Source: Marivirga aurantiaca (GTDB taxonomy: Bacteria; Bacteroidota; Bacteroidia; Cytophagales; Cyclobacteriaceae). From it: a stretch of DNA of 64,000 bases. Within the stretch, counting starts at the first letter, position 1. Each line of letters opens with the position of its first letter. The notes beneath the pieces are model-generated. The model worked only from the letters and a program-made list of their open reading frames with translations. It ran no database searches and was not told where the DNA came from. Positions 36,480-45,698 of the stretch are shown here, in pieces. The translations under genes were made by a program, and so were the position numbers. The DNA lies in assembly GCF_016679925.1 (NCBI RefSeq), contig NZ_JAEQBW010000003.1:248001-312000 (forward strand), in the 5' to 3' direction.

Positions 36480-37799
36480 ATGCGAAAGATAATCTTACTA
36501 TTAACAACTCTTCTCTCATATGGGTTTTCTTACGGGCAAAACTGGGAATCTATAAAAGCAGAAATATCTCCGGTGATAGAACTACCTCATGAATATGATA
36601 CTGTTTACAGGCAAGCACTTTCCACTAGAGGCTGGGAAGACGGGGTGCACATTTCAGAAGATGGTTTAAATTTATATTGTACTTATGTACCAATCGACCT
36701 TCTTTCTTTTGTATTAAATGGAGATTTGCCTAATGATTTTAGCGCACAATATTTAAGAGGGGCTCCTACCTTTGGAATGGATTTACTAACCAATCCAATT
36801 GGTGCCACTGAATGGTTACACTCTGATATCCTATACGCTCAGAGAAATACAGTCATGGATCCATTTAGCTCATGGACTTTATCAGATATGGCAAGAGTAT
36901 TTTATAGTGAAGGTGCCCCATCTCCATCTTTTACGGCTAACTCCACTTTGGTGGAGTTTATGGTTTTTACAAGTAATGATAACGCCACAAACAATACTGA
37001 TATTTGGCTTATTAAAAACACTTCCAAAAACCCTTCAGGTACTGGTGCACCAATGCCTTTTCCGATCAACACTTTGAACAATGAAGACAACCCTCATTTG
37101 GTAAGGATAGATAATAACAATCTCATTTTATTTTTTGATAGCGATAATTTGCCAGGGGGGAAAGGAGATATTGATATTTGGTTTTCAGAAAGTAATGATA
37201 ATGGAGCTACATGGAATTCCCCATCAAACCTAAACTCCATAAATACAATTCAAAAAGAACATCAGCCATTTTTACATAAGGATTTACATACAGACAATTG
37301 GTTTCTCTATTATTCCTCATTTCATACTGATGGTAAATTAGCTATTTTTAGGGCAGAGCAATTGATTGATAATGACTGGTACAGTTGGGGAGACCCACAA
37401 TTGGTATTAAGTGCAGGAAATTCAGCAGGAGTTGGAGAACCTACATTGACAGAAAACGGGGATATCTCTTTTGTTGTAGTTTATGCTGATCCCGATATGA
37501 ATTCAATATATGATCGTTTTGATGCTGACCCATGGTTTCTTGAAAGGGGAAATACAATAACTGGCCATAATGAAATAGTAATGACAACTTTTATTTATCC
37601 GAATCCAGTAAAGGATATAATTAAAATTGATTCAGAGGATCAAATCAGACAAATAAAAATAAGCAGCAGCACTGGAAAGCTTGTTTTTACCGGCACAAAT
37701 AAAATTATTAAAGTGGATCACCTATCCAGTGGAATGTATTATTTGGATATTCAGTTTGAATCAGGAGAAACAGAACAAAGAAAGCTAATCAAACAATAA
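36480..37799 (+). CDS. Secreted protein with T9SS type A sorting domain, propeller-like
   Basis: A 439-aa protein with a signal peptide (about 1-19) and a C-terminal type IX sorting domain (about 370-439): IYPNPVKDIIKID, IKISSSTGKLVF and the closing LSSGMYYLDIQFESGE with QRKLIKQ. That domain directs export through SprA and attachment to or release from the surface. The central part has repeated blocks such as DIWFSESNDNGATWNSP that look like BNR/sialidase-type beta-propeller repeats. No catalytic arginine triad is evident, so it may be a binding or structural protein. It is one visible client of the secretion system in this window. Confidence 0.75.
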   Translation: MRKIILLLTTLLSYGFSYGQNWESIKAEISPVIELPHEYDTVYRQALSTRGWEDGVHISEDGLNLYCTYVPIDLLSFVLNGDLPNDFSAQYLRGAPTFGMDLLTNPIGATEWLHSDILYAQRNTVMDPFSSWTLSDMARVFYSEGAPSPSFTANSTLVEFMVFTSNDNATNNTDIWLIKNTSKNPSGTGAPMPFPINTLNNEDNPHLVRIDNNNLILFFDSDNLPGGKGDIDIWFSESNDNGATWNSPSNLNSINTIQKEHQPFLHKDLHTDNWFLYYSSFHTDGKLAIFRAEQLIDNDWYSWGDPQLVLSAGNSAGVGEPTLTENGDISFVVVYADPDMNSIYDRFDADPWFLERGNTITGHNEIVMTTFIYPNPVKDIIKIDSEDQIRQIKISSSTGKLVFTGTNKIIKVDHLSSGMYYLDIQFESGETEQRKLIKQ

Positions 37800-37897
37800 G
37801 AACATAGCCCAAGCAGAGAAGCAGAAAAGGATTCTGTAGATGTGGAAGTTTTTTTAGCATCCTGTATAGTCGTAAAATAGTTTAATTTCTTTTTGAA

Positions 37898-38851
37898 TTA
37901 TCCTTCCTTAACAACCTCAATAACTATTTTCCCTCGACTGTGCCCTTTTTCACTATAGCGATGTGCTTCGGCAATATCAGCTAAACTGTAGGTGCTGTCG
38001 ATAACGGGCTTAAGCTGACCATCTTCTACCAATGCTTTTAAGAAGTTAAGCTCTTCAATGGAAGGTTTCACCACAATTAGTTTCTGTTGCTTTTTAGAAA
38101 AAAAGGAGGATACATATCCGGGCAAGAAACCTAGAGGTTTAGGATTGGCAGTAACGTAAGTCCCATGGGCAGCAAGCACTTTCTTGCATTCTCCAAAACT
38201 GACATTGCCCACGAATTCCAGAATAACATCATATTTTTTGTCACTCTTACTGAAATCTTCCTCCTTATAATTAATGGTATGGGTAGCACCCAGGGTTTTA
38301 ACAAATTCGGTATTTTTACCACTACAAACCCCTGTTACTTCTGCTCCCAGGGCTGCGGCAATTTGCACAGCTAAAGTGCCTACACCACCGGAGGCACCAT
38401 TAATTAACACTTTATCACCTTTTTTTACAGAGGCTTTGTTGTATAACGATTGAAATGCCGTAAGTCCAGCTAAAGGAATGGAAGCAGCCTCTTTATAGCT
38501 AAGATTTCTGGGCATTATGCCCATGCTTTTCTCGGGTGCTGCTACAAATTCTGCATAAGCTCCTCCGTTTGTACCGCCTAACTGTCCCCATACCCGATCC
38601 CCTGCTTTAAATAGGGTGACTGCTGTACCTGTCTCAACTACTTCCCCCGCAAAATCTTTCCCTAATTTCATCGGAAACTTAAAACTTGTAACAAATTTGA
38701 GATTGCCTTGCCGCAATTTCCAGTCCACCGGGTTTACAGCGGAGGCATGTATTTTCACTAGTACATCTTTTTCATTCACCTTAGGTTGAGTGAAGTCACC
38801 AATTTTTAATTCGTCTGCAGATCCATAACGCTTGATATAAACAGCTTTCAT
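37898..38851 (-). CDS. NADP-dependent zinc-free alcohol dehydrogenase / quinone oxidoreductase family
   Basis: A medium-chain dehydrogenase/reductase of about 317 aa. The N-terminal GroES-like domain shows VLVKIHASAVNPVDWKLRQG, and the Rossmann fold shows VLINGASGGVGTLAVQIA with the AxxGxxG dinucleotide motif. Zinc ligands of true alcohol dehydrogenases are missing, placing it with NADPH:quinone oxidoreductases and 2-alkenal reductases. The substrate is likely a quinone or enone, by family. I chose the ATG at 38851, which begins MKAVYIKRYGS; a longer frame adds nine residues that do not belong to the family. It stands alone. Confidence 0.87.
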   Translation of the reverse strand: MKAVYIKRYGSADELKIGDFTQPKVNEKDVLVKIHASAVNPVDWKLRQGNLKFVTSFKFPMKLGKDFAGEVVETGTAVTLFKAGDRVWGQLGGTNGGAYAEFVAAPEKSMGIMPRNLSYKEAASIPLAGLTAFQSLYNKASVKKGDKVLINGASGGVGTLAVQIAAALGAEVTGVCSGKNTEFVKTLGATHTINYKEEDFSKSDKKYDVILEFVGNVSFGECKKVLAAHGTYVTANPKPLGFLPGYVSSFFSKKQQKLIVVKPSIEELNFLKALVEDGQLKPVIDSTYSLADIAEAHRYSEKGHSRGKIVIEVVKEG

Positions 38852-39366
38852 GTGTATAAGTTTATTGTCAGTGATCACCCCGATAAGTCGGGGCAGGCTA
38901 TGTAATTCAATAAATTTTATTCATCCTCGGTTGGTATGTTAAGGATTCTAAAATTTATGCTCATTTCATGATAGATGATTTTATGTGCGAGGAATTTTAA
39001 TTCCTTATGTAAAAATTAAATGCCCAACACCAACTTTTTAAATGCTGAATTTAAGGTGTCTGTTAAAAATAGATTGAAGGAATTTAAAACCTATGTCTCT
39101 TCATTAAAAATACGATGCTTTGGGTGTTATTGTTCGGAAAAAAAAGAGTGGAAGAATGGTGAAAAGGGGAGTGAATATTGAACTTATGATTCAAGCTATA
39201 GCTCTTGAGGAAATAGAGGTAAGAAGCTGTGTTTTGCTTCTGATTGTAGAAGGATTAAATTTAGTCTGTTAAAGATTAAAATTTGACTATTAGAGGATTT
39301 AACATTTAAGGCTTACCACAAAACGAAAATACTTACGTTAATAAGGCCTACAAAAATTAAGAATAG
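38852..39366. other. Intergenic region with one short palindrome
   Basis: About 515 bp without a recognised gene. CCCCGA and TCGGGG form a six-bp inverted repeat around TAAG at 38878-38893, just upstream of the oxidoreductase gene. Further on there are only short frames, including one of about 38 codons, with no family resemblance. No tRNA or stable long hairpin is seen. Confidence 0.45.
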
Positions 39367-40770
39367 ATGAACAAACAATTACAAGACGATCTAACAAAGC
39401 TTGCCGAACTTTTGGACGCAGTAAAACTTCAGGGACTTGAATTTCTGGCACAAATTGGTGACCGCCCCACTTCAACAAAATCGCTAATCAAGGAAGAGGA
39501 AAGTCTTAATGAGGTTGGTTTAGGCGGAACTGACACCTTACAATTGTTTAACGAAAAATTTGAATCTCTAATAGTGGGCTCCAGTGGCCCAAGGTACTGG
39601 GGATTTGTAACAGGTGGTTCAACTCCGGCTTCCATAGCAGGCGATTGGCTCACTTCAGTGTATGACCAAAACACTCAAACAACCAAAGGACAAGGAGATG
39701 TTTCAGCAACTATTGAGGTTGAAACGATAAAATTGCTTTTAGATCTTTTCAACTTGCCAAATGATTTCTTTGGTGGGTTTGTCACAGGCGCTACAATGTC
39801 TAATTTCACTTGTCTTGCTGTAGCAAGGCAATGGATAGGGAAGGAAATGGGGAAAGATTTTGCGAAAGAGGGTGTGTCCGGGGATATCAAAATCCTTAGT
39901 GCTTTACCTCATTCGTCTGCTGTAAAATCGCTTTCAATGTTGGGGATTGGGAGTAATAATATTAATAAGCTAAAGGTAATGGAGGGGAACCGTGAAAGTA
40001 CTGATATTGAGGATTTGGAAAGACAAATCAACGAGCTCAATGGGCAGCCATTTATCCTTATCAGTAGTGGAGGAACAGTCAATACAGTGGATTTTGATGA
40101 TTTTGAAGCGATCTCAAAACTTAAGGAAAAACATAATTTTTGGTGGCATATTGATGGAGCATTTGGTGCATTTGCCGCTTGTTCTCCCAAATATAAACAC
40201 CTAATGAAGGGATGGGAAAATGCAGATAGCATTACTGTAGATTGTCATAAATGGTTAAATGTGCCTTATGAAAGTGCGGTTTTTCTTGTGAAAGACCAAT
40301 ATAAGCTTTTACAGGTAGAAACCTTTCAGAATTCCAATGCACCTTATTTGGGTGACCCATTTGACAATTTTAATTATCTTAACTTTTTGCCGGAAAACTC
40401 AAGACGTTTAAAAGCTTTGCCGACCTGGTTTTCGCTGAAAGCCTACGGGAGAAAAGGTTACCAGGAGATCGTGGAAAATTCAGTGGAAATGGCACAGCTG
40501 TTAGGAGGATATATTGAAGCGCATAAATCATTTGAATTGTTGGCACCTGTACGACTCAATAATATTTGTTTTACATTAGCGGGGGACGAAAACCAGGATA
40601 AAGTATTTGATTTTTTGAAAGGGTTAAATGAAACAGGAAAAGTATTTATGACTCCCACTATTTATAAAGGAAAAAATGGAATAAGAGCTTCTTTTGTTAA
40701 TTGGAGAACAAATTCAAAAGACATTGAACTTGTGTTTGCAGAAATGAATAAACTAATGCAAATAGAGTAA
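39367..40770 (+). CDS. PLP-dependent group II decarboxylase
   Basis: A 467-aa pyridoxal-phosphate enzyme of the aromatic L-amino acid/glutamate decarboxylase family. FVTGATMSNFTCLAVAR holds the phosphate, HIDGAFGAF carries the aspartate at about residue 263 that pairs with the cofactor nitrogen, and DCHKWLNVPYES contains the Schiff-base lysine at about 295. The N-terminus has PRYWGFVTGGSTPASIAGDWL. Substrate preference cannot be read from the sequence; tyrosine, tryptophan, glutamate and others occur in the family. A stretch of 83 bp separates it from the FGE-like gene on the same strand. Confidence 0.88.
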   Translation: MNKQLQDDLTKLAELLDAVKLQGLEFLAQIGDRPTSTKSLIKEEESLNEVGLGGTDTLQLFNEKFESLIVGSSGPRYWGFVTGGSTPASIAGDWLTSVYDQNTQTTKGQGDVSATIEVETIKLLLDLFNLPNDFFGGFVTGATMSNFTCLAVARQWIGKEMGKDFAKEGVSGDIKILSALPHSSAVKSLSMLGIGSNNINKLKVMEGNRESTDIEDLERQINELNGQPFILISSGGTVNTVDFDDFEAISKLKEKHNFWWHIDGAFGAFAACSPKYKHLMKGWENADSITVDCHKWLNVPYESAVFLVKDQYKLLQVETFQNSNAPYLGDPFDNFNYLNFLPENSRRLKALPTWFSLKAYGRKGYQEIVENSVEMAQLLGGYIEAHKSFELLAPVRLNNICFTLAGDENQDKVFDFLKGLNETGKVFMTPTIYKGKNGIRASFVNWRTNSKDIELVFAEMNKLMQIE

Positions 40771-40853
40771 GGGATCGAGATGGAAACAATTGGACAAGTA
40801 CTGGTACAACTGAATTAAATCACCCAAATAAAGCAGCCAATAAACTACAGTTA

Positions 40854-41552
40854 ATGAATAAAGACTTACCAATAGCCTTCCTTAAAGCAATAAATGACCA
40901 AATGGTAGAAATACCGGGCGGGGAAATTGAGCTAAGGGATGATCGGATTAAGCACAAGTGGAAAGTAGCTCTCAAACCATTTTTAATGGCTAAATTTCCT
41001 GTAAGTCAGGAGCTGTATTTTGAAATTACCAAAGAGTCCCCGGCTTCTATTAAAGGAGAACAAAATCCTGTAGAAAATGTATCCTGGAAAGACGCCATAA
41101 GCTTTTGCAACCTGCTTTCTGAAAAGGCTGGTTTAGAAGTTTGTTATCATTTTAATACTGAAGACGAAAACATTTCCTTTGATCCAAAAGCGAATGGATA
41201 TCGCTTACCTACTGAAGCAGAATGGGAATATGCTTGTAAGGCCGGTACAACAGGAATTAGATATGGTGAGATTGATGAGATTGCCTGGTATAAAGAAAAT
41301 TCAGACGGAAGGACTCATGAAGTAGGAACAAAAGAACCCAATGAATGGGGATTATTTGATATGTTGGGCAATGTGTGGGAGTGGTGTTCTGATATTTATG
41401 ATGAGACAGTGTATGGTTCCTACCGTATTTTCCGAGGTGGAGGCTGGTGCGATGAGGCCAGAGGTTGTATGGCAACAAACAGGAGGCGTAGCCATCCAAC
41501 TTCGTTTAAAATTGATGACCTGGGATTTAGGTTAGCCAAAAATTTGGGGTAG
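40854..41552 (+). CDS. SUMF1/FGE-sulfatase domain protein
   Basis: A 232-aa single-domain protein without signal peptide. It has the family landmarks KFPVSQELYFEIT, NPVENVSWKDAISFCNLLS, YRLPTEAEWEYACKAGTT, GNVWEWCSD, FRGGGWCDEARGC and DLGFRLAK. Formylglycine-generating enzymes use two cysteines spaced by five near the C-terminus; here the candidates in GGGWCDEARGC are spaced by six, and no sulfatase is nearby. It may instead be one of the many binding-fold homologues, so the enzymatic name is only by domain. YqjF follows 22 bp later. Confidence 0.8.
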   Translation: MNKDLPIAFLKAINDQMVEIPGGEIELRDDRIKHKWKVALKPFLMAKFPVSQELYFEITKESPASIKGEQNPVENVSWKDAISFCNLLSEKAGLEVCYHFNTEDENISFDPKANGYRLPTEAEWEYACKAGTTGIRYGEIDEIAWYKENSDGRTHEVGTKEPNEWGLFDMLGNVWEWCSDIYDETVYGSYRIFRGGGWCDEARGCMATNRRRSHPTSFKIDDLGFRLAKNLG

Positions 41553-41574
41553 TATAAACCTTCTATTTAAAGAA

Positions 41575-42291
41575 ATGAAAATTCGCAATTTATTAAATAC
41601 TACGGCACACCGGCCATGGAATCTGCCAAAAGGGAGCTGGAAATATTATCAGGAATGGAACAATGCAATATTTCTTCATTGGCAGGTTGACTACGAAGAA
41701 TTAAGAGAATTTGTACCCGGAGATTTAGAAATTGATCTTTTTGAGGGGAAGCCATGGGTTTCTATAGTGGCTTTCAGAATGGAGAAAATACGTCCTAGAA
41801 ATTTGCCAGCCTTTGCTCCCATTTCAAATTTTGAGGAAATCAACATTAGAACCTATATAAAATCAGGTGTAAAAACAGGAGTTTACTTTTTAAGTATAGA
41901 AGGTGGAAAGCGTTTGTCCTGTAAAATAGCCAAACTATTTTCAGAATTGCCCTATCGTTTTTCCAGGATAGAAAGAGGTGACAATCGCTGTCAATCTGCC
42001 AATCGGGAATTTAATGACAGCTTGAATGTAAAATTTACGGTAGGGGAAGAAATAGCTGAGAAAAGTTTATTGGATAATTGGCTGACTGAAAGATATGCCC
42101 TTTTTCAGGATTCGACCAGTGCGATCAATCAATTTGAGATTCATCATTTGGAATGGCCGCTAAAAAGTTTAGCATTGGAGAATAGTGATATTAACTATTC
42201 CCGCTTTGGAAGCTTGTTAAACAATACTCCGGATAAAATGCATTATTCAGAAGGAGTAAAAGTACTTGCATGGGGTAAGGAGAGGATGTAA
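41575..42291 (+). CDS. YqjF family protein (DUF2071)
   Basis: The 238-aa sequence fits the YqjF/DUF2071 family, related in fold to acetoacetate decarboxylase: NAIFLHWQVDYEELREFVPGDLEIDLFEGKPWVSIVAFRMEK in the first third (quoted here only as a region at residues 25-65), then TYIKSGVKTGVYFLSIEG and a C-terminal KVLAWGKE. No function is established for this family. It lies 22 bp after the FGE-like gene and is probably co-transcribed with it and with the DUF2809 gene that follows after about 150 bp. Confidence 0.8.
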   Translation: MKIRNLLNTTAHRPWNLPKGSWKYYQEWNNAIFLHWQVDYEELREFVPGDLEIDLFEGKPWVSIVAFRMEKIRPRNLPAFAPISNFEEINIRTYIKSGVKTGVYFLSIEGGKRLSCKIAKLFSELPYRFSRIERGDNRCQSANREFNDSLNVKFTVGEEIAEKSLLDNWLTERYALFQDSTSAINQFEIHHLEWPLKSLALENSDINYSRFGSLLNNTPDKMHYSEGVKVLAWGKERM

Positions 42292-42443
42292 ACTTATTTT
42301 CTCTCGTAAAATCCCGGATTCAAAATTATCCACTTTGCATCCTTTATTAGGAACTTTGTGTAAGCGGCTTTCATGTTATATTTGTCATATATATATAAGT
42401 ATTCAGTTTGAGAGAATACTAATGAACTCACTAATTGATTTTA

Positions 42444-42854
42444 ATGATAAGGAAGAATAGAATCAAATATGCTGTTATAGTATTGGTAATTATAATTCTG
42501 GGCATTTGCTCCAGAAAATTCTCCAATCAGCTTCCGTTCTTTATAGCAGATAACAGTGGGGATTTCCTCTGGGCAGCCATGGTATATTTCGGTTTTCGCT
42601 GCTTTTTTATTAACAAAAGCTTGGCATGGGCTTTTGTTGCTGGCTTAGCCTTCAGTTTTTTCATTGAATTGAGTCAGCTCTACCAAGCAGATTGGATAAT
42701 AAGCCTAAGACACACCACCCTGGGAGGGCTGGTTTTAGGGAAAGGGTTTTTATGGGTAGATTTGTTACGATACTTCTTCGGGATAATTATCGCCTGGCTT
42801 GCTGATTTTTTTATTTTGAAGCCCGGGGCCGGAATTAGCAGGAAATACTACTAA
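42444..42854 (+). CDS. DUF2809 family membrane protein
   Basis: A small integral membrane protein of about 136 aa with four predicted helices (about 6-24, 37-53, 60-76 and 104-122). The family pattern is visible as GDFLWAAMVYFGF, FSFFIELSQLYQADWI and HTTLGGLVLGKGFLWVDLLRYFFG. DUF2809 proteins are uncharacterised but resemble VanZ-like proteins in the ELSQ motif of the third helix. I start at the ATG at 42444; the frame is open from a TTG three codons earlier. It is the last gene of the plus-strand run before convergent yjbQ. Confidence 0.78.
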   Translation: MIRKNRIKYAVIVLVIIILGICSRKFSNQLPFFIADNSGDFLWAAMVYFGFRCFFINKSLAWAFVAGLAFSFFIELSQLYQADWIISLRHTTLGGLVLGKGFLWVDLLRYFFGIIIAWLADFFILKPGAGISRKYY

Positions 42855-42904
42855 TTTCTGCTATAAAAATTAGTATATTCACAGTTGTATTTAGTAACCC
42901 AACC

Positions 42905-43327
42905 TTATCCCCCCATTACAGTAATGGTCAGTTTCCTTCCCGAGGCATTATTTCGGTGCTCACAAAGATAAACGCCCTGCCAGGTGCCGGTAAGTAGCTT
43001 GCCTTTGGCAAGCGGCACACTTACTGAACTTCCTAATAATGATGACTTTATATGTGCGGGCATATCATCCGGCCCTTCCTGTGTATGCTCAAAATAAGCG
43101 GCATTTTCAGGCACCATTTTATTGAAATGGCGCTCAAAATCACCTCTTACAGTAGGGTCAGCATTTTCGTTTAATGTTAAACCCGCAGAAGTGTGGTGGA
43201 TGAAAATATGTACAATTCCGGCACTAAAATGCCTTAGTTGAGGCATATGCTTTTCAATTTCCTGCTCAATAAGATGAAAACCTCTTGGATAGGGCTTCAA
43301 TTGGAAGCTTACTTGTTCTACTTGCAT
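42905..43327 (-). CDS. YjbQ family protein (UPF0047)
   Basis: A 140-aa protein of the YjbQ/UPF0047 family. The conserved FIHHTSAGLTLNENADPTV and GTWQGVYLCEHRN supply the histidines and glutamate of a metal-binding site. The E. coli member has weak thiamine-phosphate synthase activity, which explains the name secondary thiamine-phosphate synthase, but the physiological role is unsettled. It converges with the DUF2809 gene, with 50 bp between stops, and 235 bp separate it from the next plus-strand gene. Confidence 0.9.
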   Translation of the reverse strand: MQVEQVSFQLKPYPRGFHLIEQEIEKHMPQLRHFSAGIVHIFIHHTSAGLTLNENADPTVRGDFERHFNKMVPENAAYFEHTQEGPDDMPAHIKSSLLGSSVSVPLAKGKLLTGTWQGVYLCEHRNNASGRKLTITVMGG

Positions 43328-43562
43328 AAGTTTTTAGATCAGTTTACTAAGGAATTAATTCCTTATCGAACGAAAGCTAATCATCTAAAGTTAACCCTTG
43401 CTCGATTTTATGTGTTGTTATGAACTGGTTTGGATATGAATAGCTCGACTTTGATTGCTTGGGCCTTGCCTAAAATACTTCCCTAAATGCTAACCAAAAT
43501 TTCTTTATCAGCGTGATAATAAGAAAGGAGATTAAGTACATATGTAAATCCTAATTGTTATC

Positions 43563-44063
43563 ATGCAGCGTTATCACCAACAATCACTTACCGTTTTTCG
43601 AGGAATCCTCTTAATAGCTATTATTCTTATAGGCAATATAACCTTTGCCTCAGCTCAGCAAGTGGATTTGAAGCAAAATGAACAGCTCAAGAAAAACGTA
43701 TACCAGCAAATTTTGAATGACAGAGGGCTATTTAATGACTTTATGAATGAGATGAGCCAGAATGAGCAGTCAATGGATTGGATGAAGTCCAATATGCAAA
43801 TGATGAGCCATGTGTATAATCAGGAGCAAATGCAGATGATGATGGAGCATAACCCTGAAATGAAGCAGCAGATGATGCGTAACATGAGAAATATGATGAA
43901 AAGGGATTCAGTTATGCACCATCAAATGCACAATATGATGTATGAGGATCCTGAAATGCGCCAGCAAATGATGCAAATGATGAAGAGTAAGCAGGATGAG
44001 GATTCGATTGACCATCAAATGAGGAATCCGCAAAAAATGGACAGTGATCATCATAAGAATTAA
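43563..44063 (+). CDS. Exported Met/His-rich protein
   Basis: A 166-aa protein with a signal peptide (about 10-32, ending SAQQ). The mature part is exceptionally rich in Met, Gln and His, with runs such as MKSNMQMMSHVYNQEQMQMM, HHQMHNMMY and MRQQMMQMMKSK, and it ends DSDHHKN. Clustered methionines and histidines in exported proteins are typical of copper or silver binding (as in CopA/PcoE/SilE-type proteins), so periplasmic metal binding is a reasonable guess. No sequence family can be named, and no copper pump is adjacent. It is followed after 39 bp by a small SHOCT-domain membrane protein on the same strand. Confidence 0.65.
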   Translation: MQRYHQQSLTVFRGILLIAIILIGNITFASAQQVDLKQNEQLKKNVYQQILNDRGLFNDFMNEMSQNEQSMDWMKSNMQMMSHVYNQEQMQMMMEHNPEMKQQMMRNMRNMMKRDSVMHHQMHNMMYEDPEMRQQMMQMMKSKQDEDSIDHQMRNPQKMDSDHHKN

Positions 44064-44102
44064 ACAGATTTGACTTTTTTATTTGAACCTAATTTTATCA
44101 TT

Positions 44103-44327
44103 ATGGAAAACTTTGAACGAAATGGAATGGGGATGACCTGGGGAGTGGTTTTAGGCGTTATAATCATTATTTTAATCGTATGGTTTGTCTTGAAAGCGAT
44201 CAATAAAAAAAAGAAACGTAGCCGTACCCAAGGAGAAACTCCTTTAAATGTTCTAAAGGAAAGATATGCATCAGGAGAGATTGATAAAGAAGAATATGAA
44301 AGAAGAAAGAAAGGTTTAATGTCATAA
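44103..44327 (+). CDS. Small membrane protein with SHOCT domain
   Basis: About 74 aa from the ATG at 44103. One membrane helix (about 9-31: WGVVLGVIIIILIVWFVLK) is followed by a basic patch and a SHOCT motif, PLNVLKERYASGEIDKEEYE, the short C-terminal oligomerisation helix pair of that family. An upstream in-frame start at 44070 would add eleven residues and is less likely. It lies 39 bp after the Met-rich gene; SHOCT proteins often accompany metal-efflux operons, which agrees with but does not prove a metal role. Confidence 0.75.
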   Translation: MENFERNGMGMTWGVVLGVIIIILIVWFVLKAINKKKKRSRTQGETPLNVLKERYASGEIDKEEYERRKKGLMS

Positions 44328-44376
44328 ATTAAGAAATGAAATTCTTTCAGAAGTGTCAGATTCAACTGTTAGTTTA

Positions 44377-44410
44377 AAACCCGCAAGGTTATCCGAAACC
44401 TTGCGGGTTT
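44377..44410. terminator. Bidirectional terminator
   Basis: AAACCCGCAAGGTT at 44377-44390 is perfectly inverted at 44397-44410 around ATCCGA. With A-runs and T-runs on both sides it can stop the SHOCT gene from the left and the sigma-factor operon from the right, whose last gene ends 13 bp away. Confidence 0.88.
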
Positions 44411-44422
44411 ATAGTAAATGGC

Positions 44423-45667
44423 TTATTGCATTTCCCCTTGGGTTATTTTCAGTTGTTGTAAAGCTTGTTTTTCATCCAACTTTCCTGATTTCAGCTCTTT
44501 TAGGACCTTACCATTGATTTGGAGCTCAAGGTTTTCAGGAATACCACAATCGGTACATTTTGTAATGGCCACTTTGAAGATTAATTGTTCATTGTCTTTT
44601 AAGCTGGTGATGTTTTTACCATATTCAAGGATGTTGGCTTTCAGCTCAGCCTCAAATTGTGGGTACAATTTTTTTACCAGATCATCCCGTTGCTGCTGGT
44701 TCAGGCTTTCTTTTTGTTGAGTAGGAACCCTCCATAAATCTTTTCCGGCTTGTATAGAAGAAACCATATCCATATAAAAGATGACCCCCATCCCCTCTAT
44801 TTGCTCATGAAAAATAGGGGACTGTACATAATAGGTTTCCGATAAATCCGATTGGTAAAGTCTTTGAAGAATGCTTTGCAATAAGGCTAAATCTTTGGCC
44901 AATGGACTGTCTTCATTTCCTAAATTTATGGTAATTCGGCTTTCCGCTTCTTTTCTGTCGATTTTACCGGACTGATAGGCTTTGATATCCTTCATAGTTA
45001 TTTCAGCTGAGAGTTTCCCTCTCTTCCTGGCGTCCACTCCTTGCGAATTGTAATAAAATCTATGATGGTTGCCTTTCTCCATTACCAATATTTTTTCCTC
45101 GTCTTTTACCTGGCTTATTAGGTGGCCGTAATCCAATAAAAAACTTTTAATACTTTCAATTTTTTGCTCCTGTCTTACTTCTCTAATGCTGTCTGTGTTC
45201 ATCACTTTTGCCCTGGCACGTTTAGCAATAGTATGTGCTCTTTGCTCAAGTTCCTGCTGACGCTCTTGTAATTCCTTTCTTCTCTCTTGCCTTTCTGCTT
45301 CCCGTTCTTGATTATCTATTTCTTCCTCCTCTTCTTCTTCTATAATTAATTCCAATCTCTCTACTGCTTCCATTCCTTTTACAATAGCTTCAGAAAAATC
45401 AGGCATTGGAGGTAATTCGGGACTGAATTCGTAGAAAACCATGTTGTTGGCTGGTAAGTTTAAGATCACCCCAAAACCTTCTATGTATTGTGCTTCATCT
45501 CCATTCGTATGATTGTTCCAATGGCTTCTTTGGTTTTCATTGACCAGACTTTTTAATACGGTTTGAGCTACTTTCAGATCCTTTTCCATTTTTTGCTGAT
45601 CCACTTGCTGCGCCAATAAGATATTGGCAGTAAACAGTAAGCCTATTATGATGATGTACTTTTTCAT
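44423..45667 (-). CDS. Exported coiled-coil protein with duplicated domain
   Basis: A 414-aa exported protein (signal peptide about 1-20, ending LLAQ), last of the sigma-factor operon. Two halves repeat the same blocks: YIEGFGVILNL against QIEGMGVIFYM, LLDYGHLISQVKDEEKILVM against ILEYGKNITSLKDNEQLIFK, and KAYQSGKIDRKEAESRI against KELKSGKLDEKQALQQL. Between them lies a highly charged Glu/Arg-rich coiled coil (about residues 95-145). I recognise no family. Start chosen at the ATG at 45667, which begins the signal peptide. Its place beside an anti-sigma-like protein suggests a periplasmic partner or target of an envelope-stress response. Confidence 0.6.
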   Translation of the reverse strand: MKKYIIIIGLLFTANILLAQQVDQQKMEKDLKVAQTVLKSLVNENQRSHWNNHTNGDEAQYIEGFGVILNLPANNMVFYEFSPELPPMPDFSEAIVKGMEAVERLELIIEEEEEEEIDNQEREAERQERRKELQERQQELEQRAHTIAKRARAKVMNTDSIREVRQEQKIESIKSFLLDYGHLISQVKDEEKILVMEKGNHHRFYYNSQGVDARKRGKLSAEITMKDIKAYQSGKIDRKEAESRITINLGNEDSPLAKDLALLQSILQRLYQSDLSETYYVQSPIFHEQIEGMGVIFYMDMVSSIQAGKDLWRVPTQQKESLNQQQRDDLVKKLYPQFEAELKANILEYGKNITSLKDNEQLIFKVAITKCTDCGIPENLELQINGKVLKELKSGKLDEKQALQQLKITQGEMQ

Positions 45668-45698
45668 TTTTGTAGTATTTAAGTGTTTTTTAATATTT

